From contig NZ_CP013382.1 of assembly GCF_001513745.1 (NCBI RefSeq), forward strand, positions 2,232,001-2,296,000: DNA of 64,000 nt, written 5' to 3'. Positions 63,057-64,000 of the stretch are shown here, one piece after another. Positions within the stretch are counted from its first letter, which is position 1; each line of letters begins with the position of its first letter. The translations under genes were made by a program, and so were the position numbers. The DNA is from Burkholderia humptydooensis. Lineage in GTDB: Bacteria > Pseudomonadota > Gammaproteobacteria > Burkholderiales > Burkholderiaceae. The notes beneath the pieces were generated by a model, which made no database searches, was not told the origin of the DNA, and saw only the letters and a list, made by a program, of their open reading frames with translations.

Positions 63057-64000
63057 ATGCATCCCATCAAATCCGGTTCGAATTTCGACGTGCTGGTCGT
63101 AGGCGGAGGCATTCTTGGTCTCGCAAGCGCCTACTATGCGACGGCCAAGGGCCTGAATACGCTGATCATCGATCAGTTCGGTGTCCGCAATGACGTCAAT
63201 AGCTCCAAGGGCATCGAGCGGATGTTCCGCCTGATGCAGGACAACAAGTCGGAAACGCGTCTGGCCGAAACGTCGCTCGCCCTCTGGATGGAACTCCAGC
63301 ACGCAACGGGCGCGCAACTGCTTGCGGTGAACGATCTCATTTTCTTTGGACATCGGGATGCGCCGATGACGACCGAAGGCAACATCATGCAGGTCCGGGC
63401 GACCATGGACGGCATGGGAATGCCGTACGTGTACTTGGACTCTCCCGATGCGATCCGCCGGCGGTTCCCGGTATTCAATCGGGCGGCCCTGCCTGACGAT
63501 TATGCGGGGCTTGTCCAGGCCGCGAGCGCCTCTATCAATGCCCAAGCGGCCGCGAAGGCGTTCTTTCTGGCGGCGAAGCAGACAGGCCGTCTGCACGTGC
63601 TGGACAAGCATGCCGTGGTCGGCATCGAACATCATCCGGCGGCCGCGGGCCGCAGCTACATGCTGCACACCGAGAGCGACGGCGAGTCGCTCTCGGTCCA
63701 CGGACAACATCTGATAGCGTGTCCGGGCGTATGGACCGACTCAGTGCTGAAGAGCTTCGGCCTGCAGCAAACGCCGCGCTGGAAGATCTGGCAGATGAAC
63801 TACGCGTACTGGGAACTCAAGAAACGCAGTCCCCAGGTACCAATCTGGTTTGAGTTCGGGAACATCGATGCGAGCGACCATGGCACGTTCTACGGCTTCC
63901 CGCCGCTGGATTTCTCGCCGACCATGAGCAACATGGTGAAGATGAGCGCGGACTACACCTACGATGTCTTCGACTCGCCCGCGGCAATCCGGCCTGGCGT
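63057..64000 (+). CDS. FAD-dependent amine/imine oxidase, sarcosine-oxidase-like (3' part outside window)
   Basis: 314 codons are present before the right edge. The FAD-binding start FDVLVVGGGILGLASAYYAT (about residues 10-30) and SSKGIERMFRLM, in the place of the SHGDTRIIRH block of monomeric sarcosine oxidases, put it in the DadA/SoxA group. Members oxidise N-methyl or cyclic amino acids; NikD-type relatives aromatise piperideine carboxylate to picolinate. CAGGAG lies 8 bp before the ATG. As part of the biosynthetic operon it may oxidise a nitrogen heterocycle, which would suit a chelating pyridine-like product, but this is inference. Confidence 0.82.
   Translation, partial: MHPIKSGSNFDVLVVGGGILGLASAYYATAKGLNTLIIDQFGVRNDVNSSKGIERMFRLMQDNKSETRLAETSLALWMELQHATGAQLLAVNDLIFFGHRDAPMTTEGNIMQVRATMDGMGMPYVYLDSPDAIRRRFPVFNRAALPDDYAGLVQAASASINAQAAAKAFFLAAKQTGRLHVLDKHAVVGIEHHPAAAGRSYMLHTESDGESLSVHGQHLIACPGVWTDSVLKSFGLQQTPRWKIWQMNYAYWELKKRSPQVPIWFEFGNIDASDHGTFYGFPPLDFSPTMSNMVKMSADYTYDVFDSPAAIRPG

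Noticed and set aside
63011..63193. Upstream ATG with a His-rich start (MNHHHHASSSYQ) before the flavoenzyme
   Set aside because: It is out of frame with the FAD-binding motif; the ATG at 63057 has a good ribosome site and gives the expected N-terminus.
1..64000. CRISPR arrays, tRNA and rRNA genes
   Set aside because: No regularly spaced short repeats and no tRNA/rRNA sequence signatures were noticed on reading either strand; a dedicated scan was not possible.

Overview
High-GC DNA with Burkholderiaceae-style gene content: H-NS proteins of the short KYRNPMTGETW type, VgrG/PAAR cassettes, polyamine ABC operons and ISL3/IS66/IS256 elements. It most resembles Burkholderia, Paraburkholderia or Caballeronia. 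No rRNA, tRNA or CRISPR array was seen. Much of the window is accessory DNA: about nine kilobases are intact or broken mobile elements, and many genes are truncated or frameshifted.

Layout. (1) 1-9332, minus strand: a polyamine-type catabolic and transport locus with LysR regulator, binding protein, ATPase, two permeases, aldehyde dehydrogenase and an APC permease cut by the left edge. Permease B is split by an ISL3-family element with an exact 8-bp target duplication. (2) 9330-13.6 kb: scrap DNA with a phage tail-fibre fragment, an H-NS gene and the remains of a Tn3-type transposon. (3) 14.1-22.9 kb: an orphan type VI secretion cargo island with VgrG, lipase effector, immunity lipoprotein, PAAR, a second lipoprotein, a clipped second PAAR start, a 541-aa unknown and a truncated small gene. 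(4) 22.88-30.03 kb: nested mobile elements. An ISL3 element is split by an IS66 element, which carries an IS256 insertion in tnpC and a group II intron in tnpB. (5) 30.4-34.2 kb: LysR regulator divergent from an MFS transporter and an M81 (MlrC-type) peptidase. (6) 34.6-35.8 kb: a second copy of the H-NS gene with its leader, and a flavin reductase ending at an IS66 scrap. (7) 35.9-40.9 kb: a mini-cluster of an A-T-TE synthetase, a flavin-dependent monooxygenase and a membrane methyltransferase. (8) 41-45.3 kb: integrase/IS scraps, a frameshifted Bcr/CflA exporter, a dead DHA2 exporter and a TetR regulator. (9) 45.5-64 kb: a divergent biosynthesis and uptake locus.

Region 9 is the most interesting part. 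The minus-strand operon encodes a TonB-dependent receptor, a FecCD-type permease, its ATPase and an MmgE/PrpD-family enzyme. The plus-strand operon encodes a free carrier protein, an aryl-acid adenylating enzyme, a type II thioesterase, a cysteine-synthase-like PLP enzyme, an unassigned protein, a KS-AT-ACP polyketide synthase, a Leu/Phe/Val-dehydrogenase-like enzyme, a Tat-exported metal-chelate binding protein and a sarcosine-oxidase-like flavoenzyme cut by the right edge. The shared promoter region has two copies of an inverted repeat (TTGACCG-N5-CGGTC) and two Fur-like AT-rich sequences. The same inverted repeat, in perfect form, sits in front of the adjacent DHA2 exporter. I infer an iron- and TetR-controlled small metallophore (aryl acid plus one malonate unit) with its own exporter and importer. 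The product is unknown to me.

Two genes (TonB receptor and Bcr/CflA exporter) are broken by one missing base in a run of seven G/C. These may be sequencing errors or slippage sites.
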